64,000 nt of DNA from Caldilineaceae bacterium (GCA_026645575.1 JAPKMW010000021.1:1-64000), one strand, 5' to 3'. Counted from the first letter of the stretch, positions 52,547-61,629 are shown. Notes: generated by a model from the letters alone, not told the origin. Numbers and translations are program-made.

Positions 52547-54124
52547 ATGAGAGATCACACCCAACAGGCCGCTGAAGCCGGCGCGCCGGAAACCGTTGTC
52601 ACCCATGAAGTGACCACCGACCAAAGCTCAACTGCCGCCCGCAAATATCATATCTGGACGATTGGCTGCCAGATGAACATCGCCGACAGCAATCATGTCG
52701 CCGCCGAACTGGAAAAGATCGGCTTTGGCCCCACCGATAAATTGGACGATGCTGATGTCGTCGTCCTTAACACCTGTGTCGTGCGCCAGAGCGCCGAAGA
52801 AAAGGCGATGGGCAAGCTGGGCAGCTTGAAACCCTGGAAACGCCAGAAGGCCGAGCGCACCATTGCACTCATGGGCTGTATGGTGGGGGTGAAGCCCAGC
52901 CCGCAACTGCTTGAATCCTATCCCTATGTCGATGTCTTTATGCCCCCCAGCGAGGCGACGCCGCTGGTCAACCACCTGCGTCAGAGCGAGATTGACGCAG
53001 AAATGGCCACCATTGAGCGGGAACAATTGGTGCGCCGCTACCAGTTGCAGGACGAAGCGCAGCCCATCGGCACGGTGCAGTCAATCAAACATCTGGCCTT
53101 GAGCGGCGCCGCGCCGGTTGCCGCCCATGTGCCGATTGTCTACGGCTGTAGCCACGCCTGCACCTTTTGCATTATTCCCTTCCGTCGTGGTGTTGAACGG
53201 AGCCGCCCAGTTGACGAAATTGTCAACGAAATTCGTGGTCTAGTCGCGCAAGGCGTGCGCGAAGTCACTTTGCTGGGCCAAATTGTTGACCGCTACGGTT
53301 ATGACTGGCGCGAAGATGGCCTGGGCAATAGCAACACCGTCAGCGCCTTCAACGGGTTGGCCGACGGCAACATCCCCGACCTGGCCGACCTTTTGCAGGA
53401 AGTTCACAAAATTGAAGGGCTATGGCGCATCCGCTTCCTGACCAGCCACCCTAACTACATGACCGACCGCCTGCTCCAGACGGTGCGTGACCTGCCTAAA
53501 GTCTGTGAAGTCATTGAAGTGCCAATCCAAGCCGGTGATGACGAGGTATTGGCGCGCATGAAACGGGGCTATACCAACGCCGATTATCGCGCTCTGGTCG
53601 AACGTATCCGCACCATTCTCCCGGACGCAGCCATTCATACCGACATTATTGTCGGCTTCTGTGGTGAAACCGCCCCTCAGTTTGAAGAGACCGTGACCGT
53701 CCTGCGCGATCTCAAGCTCGACAAAGTCCATCTGGCCCGCTATAGCCCGCGTCCCGGCACGGTCAGTGACCGGCGCATGATCGATGATGTGCCGGAAGCG
53801 GAGAAGGTGCGCCGCCACCAAGTGATCGAGGCGTTGCAGGAAGCCGTCAGCACCGAGATTAACAGCCGCTTTTTGGGTGAGCTTGTGGAAGTCTTGGTCG
53901 AAGATCAGCACAAGGGCAAATGGCGGGGCCGCACCCGCCAAAACAAACTGGTCTTTATCGAAAGCGACCTGCCGTTGCGCGGTCGTCTGGTCGAGGCGCA
54001 AGTGACCTGGACCGGGCCGTGGAGTATGCAAGGGCGCTTTGTGCGCGATGTCTCGCCGCTGGCTGACAAAGTCGAAGCGCCCAAGACAACCTTCCCGCTC
54101 AACCTGGCGCTTGCTGCCGATTAA
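52547..54124 (+). CDS. miaB: tRNA-2-methylthio-N6-dimethylallyladenosine synthase MiaB, 525 aa
   Basis: Radical-SAM methylthiotransferase that adds the ms2 group to i6A37 of tRNAs. N-terminal UPF0004 domain with three cluster Cys in IGCQMN, NTCVVR and MGCMVG; radical-SAM CSHACTFC at about residue 198; C-terminal TRAM domain (about 430-500). About 25 extra polar residues at the N terminus and a 20-residue insert after the SAM domain start (DWREDGLGNSNTVSAFNGLA). MiaB rather than MtaB/RimO is favoured by QMN and the domain order. AGGAG before ATG 52547. Gap of 15 nt to the next gene. Confidence 0.9.
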   Translation: MRDHTQQAAEAGAPETVVTHEVTTDQSSTAARKYHIWTIGCQMNIADSNHVAAELEKIGFGPTDKLDDADVVVLNTCVVRQSAEEKAMGKLGSLKPWKRQKAERTIALMGCMVGVKPSPQLLESYPYVDVFMPPSEATPLVNHLRQSEIDAEMATIEREQLVRRYQLQDEAQPIGTVQSIKHLALSGAAPVAAHVPIVYGCSHACTFCIIPFRRGVERSRPVDEIVNEIRGLVAQGVREVTLLGQIVDRYGYDWREDGLGNSNTVSAFNGLADGNIPDLADLLQEVHKIEGLWRIRFLTSHPNYMTDRLLQTVRDLPKVCEVIEVPIQAGDDEVLARMKRGYTNADYRALVERIRTILPDAAIHTDIIVGFCGETAPQFEETVTVLRDLKLDKVHLARYSPRPGTVSDRRMIDDVPEAEKVRRHQVIEALQEAVSTEINSRFLGELVEVLVEDQHKGKWRGRTRQNKLVFIESDLPLRGRLVEAQVTWTGPWSMQGRFVRDVSPLADKVEAPKTTFPLNLALAAD

Positions 54125-54139
54125 CGAAGGGCATGGGTT

Positions 54140-55192
54140 ATGACCTCGCCGGGTGATCACACAACCTGGGCTGTGCAATTTGCCGAGGAGCAGGCGCGTC
54201 TTTTGGCCGCCCTGCGCCATGTCACCGATGGCGGGGTCATCGAGCAGATTATCCACGTCGGTGCAACGGCGATTCCCGGCTTATGGCCGGTTGAACCGAC
54301 AATTACACTAGCCGCTGCTGTCTGGCCTTTGCCGTTGGCTGAGGCTGTTATGCACCAGTTGGCGGCGCTAGGATACAAACATGTGGCGACGGAAGCGAAC
54401 TCCACACTGTCCTACTTCCAACACGAAAGCGGCGCCTACCAATTGTACTGTTGGGAGGTTGCGGCTGATGAGTGGTTTGATTTACTCTATGTCTGCGATT
54501 ATTTGCGGCATGACGAAGCAGCGCGCCGACGTTACGCTGTGGCGCCGTTATCGCCGATACCCGCACCGGAAGCCGTGGCTGCTGCGCGTGCCTGGTATTG
54601 CACGCACCATGGTTTTGCGCCTCTCTATGCTGTGGTTGATACCCTGCGTGCCTTTCCTGCGCCCTGGTATATCGCCAGTGGTTGGGCCATTGACCTCTTT
54701 TTAGGCCGTGTGACGCGTTGCCACTATGATATGGATATGGTAGTCGCCAGAGATGACCAACTGTTATTGCAACAATACTTGGCTGAGCGTGACTGGCAGT
54801 TTGCCACCTATTGGGAAGGCAAAGCCGGTCCTTGGCCGCTCCACATGCGGCTCGAATTGCCGCGCCATCAGGTTCACGCCCATAAGCAAGAAGTGATGAT
54901 CGATATTCTCTTTACCGACATGGCGCATGGCGTCTGGCGCTACCGGCGTGACCCTTCGATCATTCAAACCGTTGAGCGGATTACCTTGACGACCGCCACC
55001 GGCATTCGCTTTCTGGCGCCCGAATTGGTGTTACTCTTTAAGAGCAGAAATACCGGGCCGCGTTCGCGCCCGCAGGATCAAACCGATTTCACCAATGCTT
55101 ATCCTCTGCTTACCGCCACTCAACGCGCCTGGCTCTACTGGGCGCTACTCGCTACTGCCCCTGAACATCCTTGGTTAGCGCTCCTTTCTTAA
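54140..55192 (+). CDS. GrpB-like domain fused to aminoglycoside-nucleotidyltransferase-like domain, 350 aa
   Basis: Two nucleotidyltransferase-fold units in one chain. Residues about 5-160 look like the GrpB/UPF0157 family (IIHVGATAIPGL... in place of the usual HVGSTAVPGL), although the catalytic Asp motif reads VEPTITLAA, without the usual acidic pair, so this half is probably inactive. Residues about 165-340 resemble aminoglycoside 2''-adenylyltransferase-like proteins: YIASGWAIDLFLGRVTRCHYDMDMVV, with G-W-A-x-D and H-x-D-x-D, then FLAPELVLLFKSR. Follows miaB by 15 nt and may be co-transcribed. Resistance cannot be claimed; the substrate is unknown. Confidence 0.75.
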   Translation: MTSPGDHTTWAVQFAEEQARLLAALRHVTDGGVIEQIIHVGATAIPGLWPVEPTITLAAAVWPLPLAEAVMHQLAALGYKHVATEANSTLSYFQHESGAYQLYCWEVAADEWFDLLYVCDYLRHDEAARRRYAVAPLSPIPAPEAVAAARAWYCTHHGFAPLYAVVDTLRAFPAPWYIASGWAIDLFLGRVTRCHYDMDMVVARDDQLLLQQYLAERDWQFATYWEGKAGPWPLHMRLELPRHQVHAHKQEVMIDILFTDMAHGVWRYRRDPSIIQTVERITLTTATGIRFLAPELVLLFKSRNTGPRSRPQDQTDFTNAYPLLTATQRAWLYWALLATAPEHPWLALLS

Positions 55193-55652
55193 CCTGCATC
55201 GTTACTGCTGATCATTTCTTTGTATGGCTGTGTCCTCCTTTGCTCAACCGATCAGCAATTAAGCTTACGCTACGACAAAATGCTGGCCTCTTTATGACTT
55301 TACGCACCGTTGTTGGGATATGGCGTAAGGTCAAAGGCGTTATTTCTCTGCATTAACCAACCAGCGATCACTCAACGCGACGACGTAGTAGAAAGTGGTC
55401 ATCCACTTTTTCATAATTTAACAGGGATCTACTCTGGCATTTGTTTGATGTAGTTTTGATGCCAATAATGATACACTTTCATTTTGCTTTGTAATGTAAT
55501 TGTCAAAATAGTACAGGAAAAACTGTGTTAACTTTAAGCAATAAGTGTTTTCGTTTACGTACATGTAATGCTTGCGTTTATTACTACATTTGTTGTACCT
55601 ACGCTGTTTGAATAATTGGCGTTTTTATTGGATGTAAGAGGAGAAGCATCGC
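55193..55652. other. 460-nt AT-rich gap
   Basis: No gene, palindrome or strong promoter seen. The last 200 nt are clearly AT-rich, as in a promoter region for the HD-GYP gene; the ribosome site AGGAG ends 9 nt before ATG 55653. Confidence 0.5.
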
Positions 55653-57146
55653 ATGTCCGTTGCCGCGATGATTGATGGTGTGTTAAAACGTGAACGCAAT
55701 ACAGTGCAGTGGGTGCCGCTTTATATGTTGGCCATCTCGGTCATGGGCGCTTATGTATTAGCCATTGCCTTAATGGCCTTTGATGGCAATTGGACCGTTC
55801 TTCTGCTTTTTACCGCGCTGACGCTTGTTACCGAGGCGGCTACGGTCCAAATGTTTGCAAAAAGTCGGAGTTTTATCTCTTTGGGCTATGTGATTGCACT
55901 GGCTGCCATGGTGACCTTGGGGCCTTGGGCCGGGGTTTTACCACATTTGGTGAGTAGCGCCGCCTCAACGATTACGGATAATCTGTCATGTAGCTTGAAG
56001 CCAGGGAAAAAAGAGCCGCTAAATCGCTTACTGCTGCGGGTAGCCTTCAACATGAGTATGGGTGTTTTATCAATGGCTGCTTGTGGTCAGGTCTACCTTT
56101 GGTTGGGCGGCGTACCTGGCGCGGTTGCACAGTGGGGCGCCGTGTTGCCGCTAGCGCTGGCGGTAGGGACTGACACATTCATCAATCTGGTGTTGCTCAT
56201 CTTTCTCACCACGCTGCGGACTGGGCGAAAGCCAATCAACATATGGCAGGAGGATTGGCAATGGGCCATGCCGATCACCATCGCAAGCGGCATTGTCGGT
56301 GGCGGCGGTCTAGCCATTGCCTATGAAGTGGCGGGGGTAATGGGATTAGTCCTTTTTGTTTTACCTATCTTTGCCACAAGCTATGCCTTTCGTCTTTATC
56401 TCGATAATCTGCGCTCCTATGCTGATCAACTGGAAATTGCGAATCACCAACTGGATGAAGCCAACATTAGTCTGTTACATACACTTGGCGCGGTAATCGA
56501 CGCCTATGATCTTTATACTTTTGGTCATTCGGCGCAGGTGGCGCGCTATGCCGACGCGATTGCCGAGGCGATGAATCTGCCGTTAGAAGAGCGCAAAATG
56601 ATTGTGCGGGGCGCCCTGATCCACGATATCGGTAAGGTTGGCGTCGCTGATGCAATTGTCGGCAAACAGGGACGGCTTACGGATGAAGAGTATGCGGCCA
56701 TGAAATTGCATACAGTCATCGGGGCTGAAATTGTGAGCCAAATGCCACTGTTGCAAGCTTTGGTGCCGCTGGTGCGCAACCACCATGAACGGTGGGATGG
56801 GCGTGGTTATCCTGATGGGTTGCAGGGAGAGGAAAGTCCACTGGCGGCGCGGATTTTGGCGGTTGCTGATAGTGTCGAAGCGATGCTTTCCGACCGTCCT
56901 TATCAAGCCACGCGCTCCCTAGAAGAGGTGGTAAACGAAGTTACGCGCTGTGCCGGACAACAGTATGACCCGGCTGTCGTGGCGGCTTTTCTGGTCGTTG
57001 CCCAAAGTCGCGGTCGTGACTTCTTTGTGAATTCAGCAGCACAGATCGCCCATGAATTGCACAGTGACAAGCTAATGGATGTAACCCGCCGAATTGGGTA
57101 TGCCAAAAAAAGTATGGCGCGCGCTTCTATACTGACGAAAGAGTAG
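55653..57146 (+). CDS. HD-GYP cyclic-di-GMP phosphodiesterase with membrane sensor, 497 aa
   Basis: About six or seven membrane helices in residues 18-250 make an MASE-like sensor; a short coiled linker (LEIANHQLDEANI) leads to an HD-GYP domain (about 275-440): TFGHSAQVARYA, LIHDIGKVG, KLHTVIGAEI, NHHERWDGRGYPDGL. All metal and GYP residues are present, so c-di-GMP hydrolysis is likely, linking a membrane signal to motility or attachment. ATG 55653 with AGGAGAAG before it. Converges with the S41 protease gene (6 nt apart). Confidence 0.93.
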   Translation: MSVAAMIDGVLKRERNTVQWVPLYMLAISVMGAYVLAIALMAFDGNWTVLLLFTALTLVTEAATVQMFAKSRSFISLGYVIALAAMVTLGPWAGVLPHLVSSAASTITDNLSCSLKPGKKEPLNRLLLRVAFNMSMGVLSMAACGQVYLWLGGVPGAVAQWGAVLPLALAVGTDTFINLVLLIFLTTLRTGRKPINIWQEDWQWAMPITIASGIVGGGGLAIAYEVAGVMGLVLFVLPIFATSYAFRLYLDNLRSYADQLEIANHQLDEANISLLHTLGAVIDAYDLYTFGHSAQVARYADAIAEAMNLPLEERKMIVRGALIHDIGKVGVADAIVGKQGRLTDEEYAAMKLHTVIGAEIVSQMPLLQALVPLVRNHHERWDGRGYPDGLQGEESPLAARILAVADSVEAMLSDRPYQATRSLEEVVNEVTRCAGQQYDPAVVAAFLVVAQSRGRDFFVNSAAQIAHELHSDKLMDVTRRIGYAKKSMARASILTKE

Positions 57147-57152
57147 CGTTTA

Positions 57153-58310
57153 CTATTGGGCGGAATGACCTAAGAGATATTGCACCGCAAAATCGAGGAC
57201 TTCATCAGCCGTAGTTGTCGGGTCATCCTTAATGGCAATGGTCGGCGTCACCCCTTTTCCTTCAAGCCACTCGCCTGAAGATGAAAGCCACTTGGCAATT
57301 GAAATCCGCAACAGAAGTTGCTCATCGAGCGGGATCATATCCTGGATCAGTCCTTTGCCTTTCGTTGGCGTGCCGATGAGGATGGCGCGCTGATTGACCG
57401 CCAGTGCATTTGCCGCGATTTCCCCGGCGGAATAGGTGCCTTCGTTGATCAATACAACCAGGGGTAAATCAACGAGTGTTGCACTACCGTCGGCAGAAAA
57501 TTGTTGACGTTCGCCATTTTTGAATTCAGCAATAAAAAATACACCTTCGGCCAGGAAATTGTTTAGAATGGCTGACACGGCTTGTACAGTTCCGCCGTCA
57601 TTGTCGCGCAGATCCCAAATCAGCGCTTTCACTTGCTGATCGACCAATGATTGGAGATGCTGTTGCATCTTGGGCGCGGCGTTAAGCGGAAACAAGGTCT
57701 GTTGAAGATACCCGATCTGACCACTAATTATGTGTGATGCGATGATTTGCCACTCATCACGGGTGACTTGGTATTCTAAAATGGTTTGACCACGCTGCAC
57801 CGCAACCTTAGCCGTCGTACCTACTGGCCCACGCAGGAGAATCGTCGCTTCATCTACTGCCGTGGTTTCGTTAAATTGGATGCCATCGACGCCCAACAAA
57901 ATGTCGCCTACTTTAAGCCCAGCGCGCTCGGCTCCTCCATCTGGTTCGAGTCGGTAAATCACAATTTTCTTATCATGATACGTTTTCCAAATCCCTGGCG
58001 CTCCTGTTTCACCTGCAATGTCCGCTGTATAGGCCGCGCTGGCCGGCGGTGTAAACAGCACCGCATAAGGATCTTGGGATGCCATGACCATACCGCGAAT
58101 GGCGGCGTACGATAACTGTTCCGCTGTGACTTCATGGGTGACATATTGCCTGCTTTGGAGGAGGGTAAGCGCCTTATCAATCCGGGCAGTTGCTGGACTT
58201 TGGGCCATACTAGGTTGGTCGCCCAATAGGCTGTGGAGTGTCCATCCGATGAGTAGCCAGATCAGACTGGTCAACAGGAGCAGCAGCGTATTCTTAACCT
58301 CTTTTCTCAC
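57153..58310 (-). CDS. S41-family C-terminal processing peptidase, 385 aa
   Basis: Membrane-anchored periplasmic/extracellular serine protease. N-terminal helix (TLLLLLTSLIWLLIGWTL), a helical pre-domain, PDZ domain (about 105-185, IYRLEPDGGAERAGLKVGDILLGVDG) and the S41 core with IWDLRDNDGG, catalytic Ser in NEGTYSAGEIAANAL and Lys in GTPTKGKGLIQ. Complete. Lies downstream of the 53-aa peptide gene on the same strand but behind a terminator. CtpA-type proteases trim or activate exported proteins. Confidence 0.93.
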   Translation of the reverse strand: MRKEVKNTLLLLLTSLIWLLIGWTLHSLLGDQPSMAQSPATARIDKALTLLQSRQYVTHEVTAEQLSYAAIRGMVMASQDPYAVLFTPPASAAYTADIAGETGAPGIWKTYHDKKIVIYRLEPDGGAERAGLKVGDILLGVDGIQFNETTAVDEATILLRGPVGTTAKVAVQRGQTILEYQVTRDEWQIIASHIISGQIGYLQQTLFPLNAAPKMQQHLQSLVDQQVKALIWDLRDNDGGTVQAVSAILNNFLAEGVFFIAEFKNGERQQFSADGSATLVDLPLVVLINEGTYSAGEIAANALAVNQRAILIGTPTKGKGLIQDMIPLDEQLLLRISIAKWLSSSGEWLEGKGVTPTIAIKDDPTTTADEVLDFAVQYLLGHSAQ

Positions 58311-58338
58311 ACAGACTATCCTTTGGCAAATATAAAAA

Positions 58339-58366
58339 GACAGCGATAGTTTTTCCTATCGCTGTC
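58339..58366 (-). terminator. Rho-independent terminator of the small peptide gene
   Basis: Perfect 11-bp stem gacagcgatag/ctatcgctgtc with 6-nt loop; on the minus strand it is followed by a T5 run. Lies between the 53-aa gene and the S41 gene. Confidence 0.85.
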
Positions 58367-58489
58367 ACTTACTTTGAGACACTACCTGTCGTATATCAAG
58401 CCATTGTTTGGTTTTTGCTACTTTCTCCGCGGTATCTGGATTAATAGCGAAACGACGGCTTGACGGATAATAACTGCCTTTTGATTGGC

Positions 58490-58651
58490 TTACTTTCCTG
58501 CACCACCGGGGCCTGCCACCCAACCAAACGACGGCGTCGTATTCCACGACACCGCAACATCGGCTGTGCTGCTGGCCAGCGAAACTAATGGGCCGAACAT
58601 CAACAATGCAAACAAAATCGCGGCACTAATGAGCGCATACACTTTCATCAT
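58490..58651 (-). CDS. Small secreted or membrane peptide, 53 aa
   Basis: Unrecognised. ATG at 58651 has a textbook ribosome site AAAGGAG 7 nt before it; the longer frame from 58714 is not used. Product: short basic start MMKVY, hydrophobic helix (about 6-27, ALISAAILFALLMFGPLVSLA) with a signal-peptidase-like ASS/A site, then a mature part of about 25 residues with SWNTTPSFGW and GPGGAGK. It has its own strong promoter (58753-58781) and terminator (58339-58366), so it is a deliberate one-gene unit. Could be an exported signal peptide or a membrane micro-protein; the neighbouring S41 protease is a possible processor (inference). Confidence 0.75.
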   Translation of the reverse strand: MMKVYALISAAILFALLMFGPLVSLASSTADVAVSWNTTPSFGWVAGPGGAGK

Positions 58652-58752
58652 CGTTTGTCTCCTTTTGGGTAGAACGTTGGTAGAGAACGAGTGTGAGGTC
58701 AAAATTATACGCATTGGTGCATGTCGTACAATTCGAGTAATTCCTCTGCTTC

Positions 58753-58781
58753 ACTATACTGCATAAAATGGCTTTTGTCAA
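58753..58781 (-). promoter_or_regulatory. Promoter of the 53-aa peptide
   Basis: Minus strand: TTGACA (58781-58776), 17-nt spacer, TATAGT (58758-58753, 5 of 6). Start near 58746, leader about 95 nt. Confidence 0.7.
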
Positions 58782-58879
58782 CTGGGAATAAAAAAAACAG
58801 GGAAATAAATTTCGTTTTGTTTATGTAAATTGCGAAATTGTAATATTTCTAGACGAATTCGACTGAAATGTCAAGCTTA

Positions 58880-59860
58880 CTACCATTGTGTACTACTTCG
58901 TTGCTTGACGATCCAGTCGCGTTCGAGGCGTTGAAGAAATTGTTTGTTCTCTTTTGTGAGTTCTTCCGTTCTATCACTCAAAGGGTAATGCAAACGATGT
59001 TCGGCAAAACGGCGCACAAGACCATCTTTGGTGGTGCGAAGCAAAGGTTTAAGCAAGGCATTCGCCATGGCCCGATTGCCGGCGACATCGTGGGCCGTGG
59101 CGATCCAAATTGTGCGTGTATCGGGGCCAATACTTTCTAAAAGCGTCGTATGCAAAAGTTTGTTGGCTTCTTCTGGGCATCCGCCAAAGGTGAAGGCATA
59201 GAGAAAGCAATATTCCAGTAGGCTGGGCGCTTCGCTAAAGGTTGTGTAGCGCTCACGGATGATGGTCAGCAATTGATTCCGTTGGCCGAGTTCGCCCAAC
59301 GCATGTAAATAGTAGCGAACCAGATCCAGACGTCCGGCTAACGCTTCTTGCGCTGTTCCACTTTCCCACCAGGCAACCAAACCGGCCCAATCTTGGCGAA
59401 AGAAAAAGAGGGTGCAGATCTGGGTGAGGGTTGGCGGTTGGTGTTGCGCCTGCTCAATGATCCGGATCGCCTCTGAATGGTTGCCCTGTTGGGCTTGGTC
59501 ATAGGCGCGGTAGAGGGCCTCTTGCCACGCCCAATCAGCCAGGGGATGCAACCAGCGCAAACTGTTTTTCACCCGGCGCGCTCCTTCATAATTGCCTTGG
59601 TAGAACAAACGATCCGAAAAACGAAAGCCAAGGGAGGGAATAACGGCAAGGAGAAGCCAAACCGCGACACTAATATAGCCGGCATAGCTACGCCAGAAAA
59701 GTAAGCTGAGGGCTGTGCAAGTTACGATGCCAACTGAAATTGCAATCCATCGGCGACTATTACGCACGGGGTCTGTAAAGGTCTGCAAAATGCTAATCAC
59801 TGATGCAATGAGGACAATAATCACTAAGATCAGGTTTAATCCCATGATGGCTGCGTACAA
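58880..59860 (-). CDS. Membrane protein with helical-repeat (TPR-like) cytosolic part, 326 aa
   Basis: Two or three N-terminal membrane helices (about 4-25, 38-55, 60-80), then some 240 residues of helices with TPR-like spacing (ALYRAYDQAQQGNHSEAIRIIEQAQ, YYLHALGELGQRNQLLTII, CPEEANKLLHTTLLES). No catalytic motif. I suspect similarity to the N-terminal portion of Chloroflexota rhomboid proteases, which would make this a version that stops before the protease domain, but I cannot confirm it. The C terminus is charged (LTKENKQFLQRLERD). Has its own promoter at 59951-59979. Confidence 0.6.
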   Translation of the reverse strand: MYAAIMGLNLILVIIVLIASVISILQTFTDPVRNSRRWIAISVGIVTCTALSLLFWRSYAGYISVAVWLLLAVIPSLGFRFSDRLFYQGNYEGARRVKNSLRWLHPLADWAWQEALYRAYDQAQQGNHSEAIRIIEQAQHQPPTLTQICTLFFFRQDWAGLVAWWESGTAQEALAGRLDLVRYYLHALGELGQRNQLLTIIRERYTTFSEAPSLLEYCFLYAFTFGGCPEEANKLLHTTLLESIGPDTRTIWIATAHDVAGNRAMANALLKPLLRTTKDGLVRRFAEHRLHYPLSDRTEELTKENKQFLQRLERDWIVKQRSSTQW

Positions 59861-59950
59861 ATAAGAGTTTGCATAACGCTACACTATGCTGATTCAAGTG
59901 GGTGTTATCCACCATGATCCTTTTTTGATTACATTTTTGTAATTAAAAAA

Positions 59951-59979
59951 AGTATAGCTTATATTTTCAGGGAAGTCAA
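59951..59979 (-). promoter_or_regulatory. Promoter of the membrane/TPR-like gene
   Basis: Minus strand: TTGACT (59979-59974), 17-nt spacer, TATACT (59956-59951, 5 of 6). Start near 59944, about 85 nt before the ATG at 59860. Confidence 0.65.
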
Positions 59980-60009
59980 TCTCCAATTATCCCTATCTGG
60001 GCTTACTCA

Positions 60010-61059
60010 TCATGGATGCACAACCGAATTGACTTTGTACAGTAATGGCTCTTTGGTCAGCCAGCGTAGGATATTGGTATAGTCGTCACTACGCCAAGCG
60101 GCCTGCGCTTTGGTGCGTACACCAAAGGCGATGTGAGGTGTTAACAGGAGATTGGCTCTGGTTTCACGCGCCAATGACACGAGTGGGTTGTTCGCCGGCA
60201 AAGGCTCCCACTCATAGGTGTCCAGCGCTGCGCCACCCAATTGACCTGCTTGTAACGCTGCGGCTAAATCGGCTTCTTGAATGGTGGCGCCGCTACCGCA
60301 ACTGACAAGAAAGGCGCCCCGTTTCATCTGCTGAAAAACAGCCCGATTTAGATGTAACTCGGTTTCCGCCGAGAAGGGAAGCAGGTTGCAAAGGAAATCA
60401 CTTTGGGCAAAGAGCATTTCTTCGCTGGCGTAGGTAATGCCCAATTCTGCTTCTACAAGATTGGGTAAGCGCCGCCGTTTATGATAAAGCACCTGCGCCG
60501 GTCGGAAGCCGCGCAGGCAGCGCGCCAACTCGGCGCCAATTTCACCAAAGCCCAGAATACCCACCGTCTTTTGGTAGATCCCCCCAACGTCGGCGCGCTT
60601 GGTCCAGTTATAAGCGAAGGTGTTTTCATCGGTGCGGCGGGCTGGTCGCCCCCAGTCGAGCGCTGCCTCGGTCACAGCCTTTGCTGCGGGCAACCGTTTC
60701 ACCAGCGCCAGCATCTGCATCATCAAATGTTCCGCCACTAGAATGCACCCTTCAATCGGCCAGGTGCAGACCGGAATGCCGCGTGCTTGTGCCGCAGCTA
60801 CATCAATGTCATAGGTGAGTGATCCCAGCCGCTGAATTAATTGCAACCGCTGGCCTGTTGCAATCATCTCGGCATCAATCACGCCGGCGCGCTCGCTGAT
60901 CAAAAAGTCCATTTGCGGTAGCAGCGCCAGAATAGTCGCCCGATCTGGCGCCCGTAGCATCGTAACCGCCACCTCGGCGGGCGCCGCTTCTAGCGCTGCC
61001 TGTTGGTGATGGGGGCTACGTTCAGTTAAGAAAAGGAGTTGGTATGGTTTGGTTGACAT
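60010..61059 (-). CDS. D-2-hydroxyacid dehydrogenase family protein with altered catalytic Arg, 349 aa
   Basis: NAD-dependent dehydrogenase fold: QRLGSLTYDIDVAAAQARGIPVC, Rossmann GILGFGEIGAEL, DTYEWEPLP (catalytic Glu region) and LTPHIAFG (catalytic His). The segment that normally reads NxARG reads SCGSG here, so the substrate-binding Arg is lost or moved; the enzyme may act on another substrate or be inactive. Start: the frame is open from TTG 61083; ATG 61059 or 61068 is more likely. No cofactor-domain damage. Transcribed away from the decay zone at 61.1-62.4 kb. Confidence 0.8.
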   Translation of the reverse strand: MSTKPYQLLFLTERSPHHQQAALEAAPAEVAVTMLRAPDRATILALLPQMDFLISERAGVIDAEMIATGQRLQLIQRLGSLTYDIDVAAAQARGIPVCTWPIEGCILVAEHLMMQMLALVKRLPAAKAVTEAALDWGRPARRTDENTFAYNWTKRADVGGIYQKTVGILGFGEIGAELARCLRGFRPAQVLYHKRRRLPNLVEAELGITYASEEMLFAQSDFLCNLLPFSAETELHLNRAVFQQMKRGAFLVSCGSGATIQEADLAAALQAGQLGGAALDTYEWEPLPANNPLVSLARETRANLLLTPHIAFGVRTKAQAAWRSDDYTNILRWLTKEPLLYKVNSVVHP

Positions 61060-61083
61060 GAGATCCATTTCTAGCGGGCTCAA

Positions 61084-61196
61084 TTGACCTTATGACTGCT
61101 TCGTGCGTTTCTTTCGGTAGGTAAGCCATCTTCCACAATACTTTGACGGCTTTGGCTATCCCGTGTATTATACAAGGTAGCTCCCATCACGTGTAA
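61084..61196. other. Non-homologous sequence at the broken end of the ABC permease
   Basis: About 110 nt between the dehydrogenase start and the point where the permease reading begins. A minus-strand frame through it reads LYNTRDSQSRQSIVEDGLP, which looks protein-like but matches nothing I know. It marks the break point of an ancestral transporter gene. Confidence 0.4.
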
Positions 61197-61604
61197 TTTC
61201 CCCAAACCATAACGGTAGGATCGCCCTTTTTCATCTTCCTGCTGCGCCAGTTCTTCTTGACCATTCCCATGGATCTCACTGACGCCGCCCGTATCGATGG
61301 CGCCAGTGATTGGGGCATCTTCTGGCGGGTGATTCTCCCCCTGACCCAACCAGCGCTGGCAACGGTGGCGCTCTTCACCTTTCTGGGCTGTTGGAATGAC
61401 TTTTTAGGGCCTTTGATCTTCCTCAATGACGACAACAAATATACGTTGGCGGTGGGGCTGGCGGCCTTTCGGGGGCAATATCGCACCCAGTGGGATCTCA
61501 TGATGGCGGCGGCGACGGTGATCACGTTGCCGATTGTGGTGATCTTTTTCTTTGCGCAAAAGCGCTTTATTCAAGGGATCACGTTGACGGGGATGAAAGG
61601 GTAA
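61197..61604 (+). pseudogene. Truncated ABC sugar-transporter permease (C-terminal part only)
   Basis: The frame from 61197 reads [42 protein letters not shown] (the EAA loop that contacts the ATPase) and ends [19 protein letters not shown], the normal C terminus of MalG-type permeases. The first 150 or so residues with the first membrane helices are missing, an in-frame stop lies at 61194, and there is no start or ribosome site. Neighbouring transporter genes are absent. A clear decapitated remnant. Confidence 0.88.
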
Positions 61605-61629
61605 AGGTCAACTCGCACAATAAGGTGGA

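Noticed and set aside
55171..55356. 61-codon plus-strand frame after the GrpB fusion
   Set aside because: No ribosome site, overlaps the stop of the previous gene and shows no protein-like pattern.
58365..58547. 60-codon minus-strand frame
   Set aside because: Overlaps the 53-aa peptide in another phase and has no ribosome site.
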